Below are positions 63,492 to 64,000 of a DNA stretch of 64,000 bases, in pieces. A model generated the notes under the pieces. That model searched no databases and had not been told where the DNA came from. It saw only the letters and a program-made list of their open reading frames with translations. Each line of letters begins with the position of its first letter. Position 1 is the first letter of the stretch. The position numbers were made by a program, and so were the translations under genes. The stretch comes from F1-120-MAGs118 sp013360535 (GTDB lineage: Bacteria; Planctomycetota; UBA1135; GCA-002686595): NCBI GenBank assembly GCA_026647215.1, contig JAPKHC010000014.1, forward strand, positions 62,001-126,000, given 5' to 3'.

Positions 63492-64000
63492 CTACACGCG
63501 AACCGTGGCAAATCTGCGGCGGCGCACGAGGTTCCCGAGCGCGCGGATCCAGGCCGGGTCGTCGTTGAGGCACGGCACGAAGGTCCACCTCTCTCCCCCG
63601 GCCGAATGGAACACGTGGCCGAGCTCGCGCCGCACCTCGTCGAGCGTCTCGAGGCAGTCGGTCGTGAACGCGGGGCACACGACCACCACGCGCTTGTGCT
63701 GCCTGGCGATCTCCGGGATCGCCTCGAGCGCGTAGGGCCGCAGCCATTCCTCGCGGCCGAAACGCGACTGGTAGACCTGCGTCCAGCGCTCGCGCGCGAG
63801 GCCGAGCTCCTTCGCGAGCAGGTTCGCGGTGCGCTCGCAGTGCTCGCGGTACGGATCGCCGGCCTGGACGTAACGCAGCGGGATGCCGTGGAAGCTGAAC
63901 ACGTAGTGGTCGACCTGGTCGTCGACGAGCAGGCGCACGCCGTCGGCGAGCGCCGCGATGTACTCGGGGTCGTCGTGGAAAGCGCTGACGACACGCGGCT
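63492..64000 (-). CDS. hemH: Ferrochelatase, C-terminal part (5' end outside window)
   Basis: About 169 residues of the C-terminal half of ferrochelatase, which inserts iron into protoporphyrin IX at the end of haem synthesis. Motifs are YVFSFHGIPLRYVQAGDPYR, YQSRFGREEWLRPY, VVVCPAFTTDCLETLDEV and the late GERWTFVPCLNDDPAWI. The His of SFHG is the expected metal-handling residue, and the Glu of DCLETLDE is conserved. The N-terminal half lies beyond base 64000. Three or four cysteines near the end are not clearly a 2Fe-2S cluster site. Confidence 0.95.
   Translation of the reverse strand, partial: PRVVSAFHDDPEYIAALADGVRLLVDDQVDHYVFSFHGIPLRYVQAGDPYREHCERTANLLAKELGLARERWTQVYQSRFGREEWLRPYALEAIPEIARQHKRVVVVCPAFTTDCLETLDEVRRELGHVFHSAGGERWTFVPCLNDDPAWIRALGNLVRRRRFATVRV

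Overview
This window is very GC-rich and densely coded. It looks like chromosome from a member of the Planctomycetota. The evidence is the large number of secreted proteins with FG-GAP, HAF or PD40-type propeller repeats that end in a shared cysteine-containing domain, a divergent ECF sigma factor and TPR-bearing Ser/Thr kinase pair, many alkaline-phosphatase-superfamily hydrolases, and the near absence of conventional long operons. No rRNA, tRNA, CRISPR array, insertion sequence or integrase was seen. Assignment below phylum is not possible from the sequence alone.

Layout. 1-2920: a truncated Ser/Thr kinase diverges from an ECF sigma factor. 3085-12726: five consecutive plus-strand genes for exported proteins (HAF repeats, a seven-bladed PD40 propeller, two FG-GAP proteins, one protein with an acidic Asn/Asp-rich linker); four carry the shared C-terminal domain or a variant. 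12733-12907: a 175-bp almost perfect palindrome separates this cluster from a branched-chain aminotransferase. 13867-25709: a small protein, a GT39-like membrane protein, an exported CxxC zinc-array protein next to a triple-domain HtrA-like protease, a CAP-domain protein, a YedI/DUF808 membrane protein and a large exported protein. 25729-31527: a Tat-exported aldo/keto reductase coupled to a SulP permease, and a 2-oxoacid:ferredoxin oxidoreductase (korA-korB).

31809-43215: a FIST-domain sensor, then rhodanese, penicillin acylase, a MORN-type protein and a CysQ-like phosphatase. This run converges on a five-gene minus-strand operon: two type I phosphodiesterase-family enzymes, a ribbon-helix-helix (RHH)-like small protein, a membrane protein and a MESH1-like HD hydrolase. 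43437-50823: three exported proteins with the shared C-terminal domain, each followed by the same hairpin, then a metzincin protease with twelve FG-GAP repeats and a separately encoded protein resembling its propeptide. 51232-56140: an exported CnaB-like protein, then a UPF1-like SF1 helicase with a small winged-helix-like partner, which may be an acquired module. 56236-58034: adenylylsulfate kinase, a sulfatase-fold enzyme and a second RHH-like small protein. 58338-64000: two tandem lipoprotein paralogues, an AIM24 protein, small hypotheticals and a ferrochelatase cut by the window edge.

How genes may work together (inference). SulP, CysC and CysQ could supply sulfate, make PAPS and clear PAP for sulfation. 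Two separate loci each pair an alkaline-phosphatase-superfamily enzyme with an RHH-like protein ending in an LGY tail, which suggests a repeated and probably undescribed module. The C-terminal domain shared by seven exported proteins is a good candidate for a surface-targeting or anchoring signal. All calls come from reading translations by eye; no database search was run.
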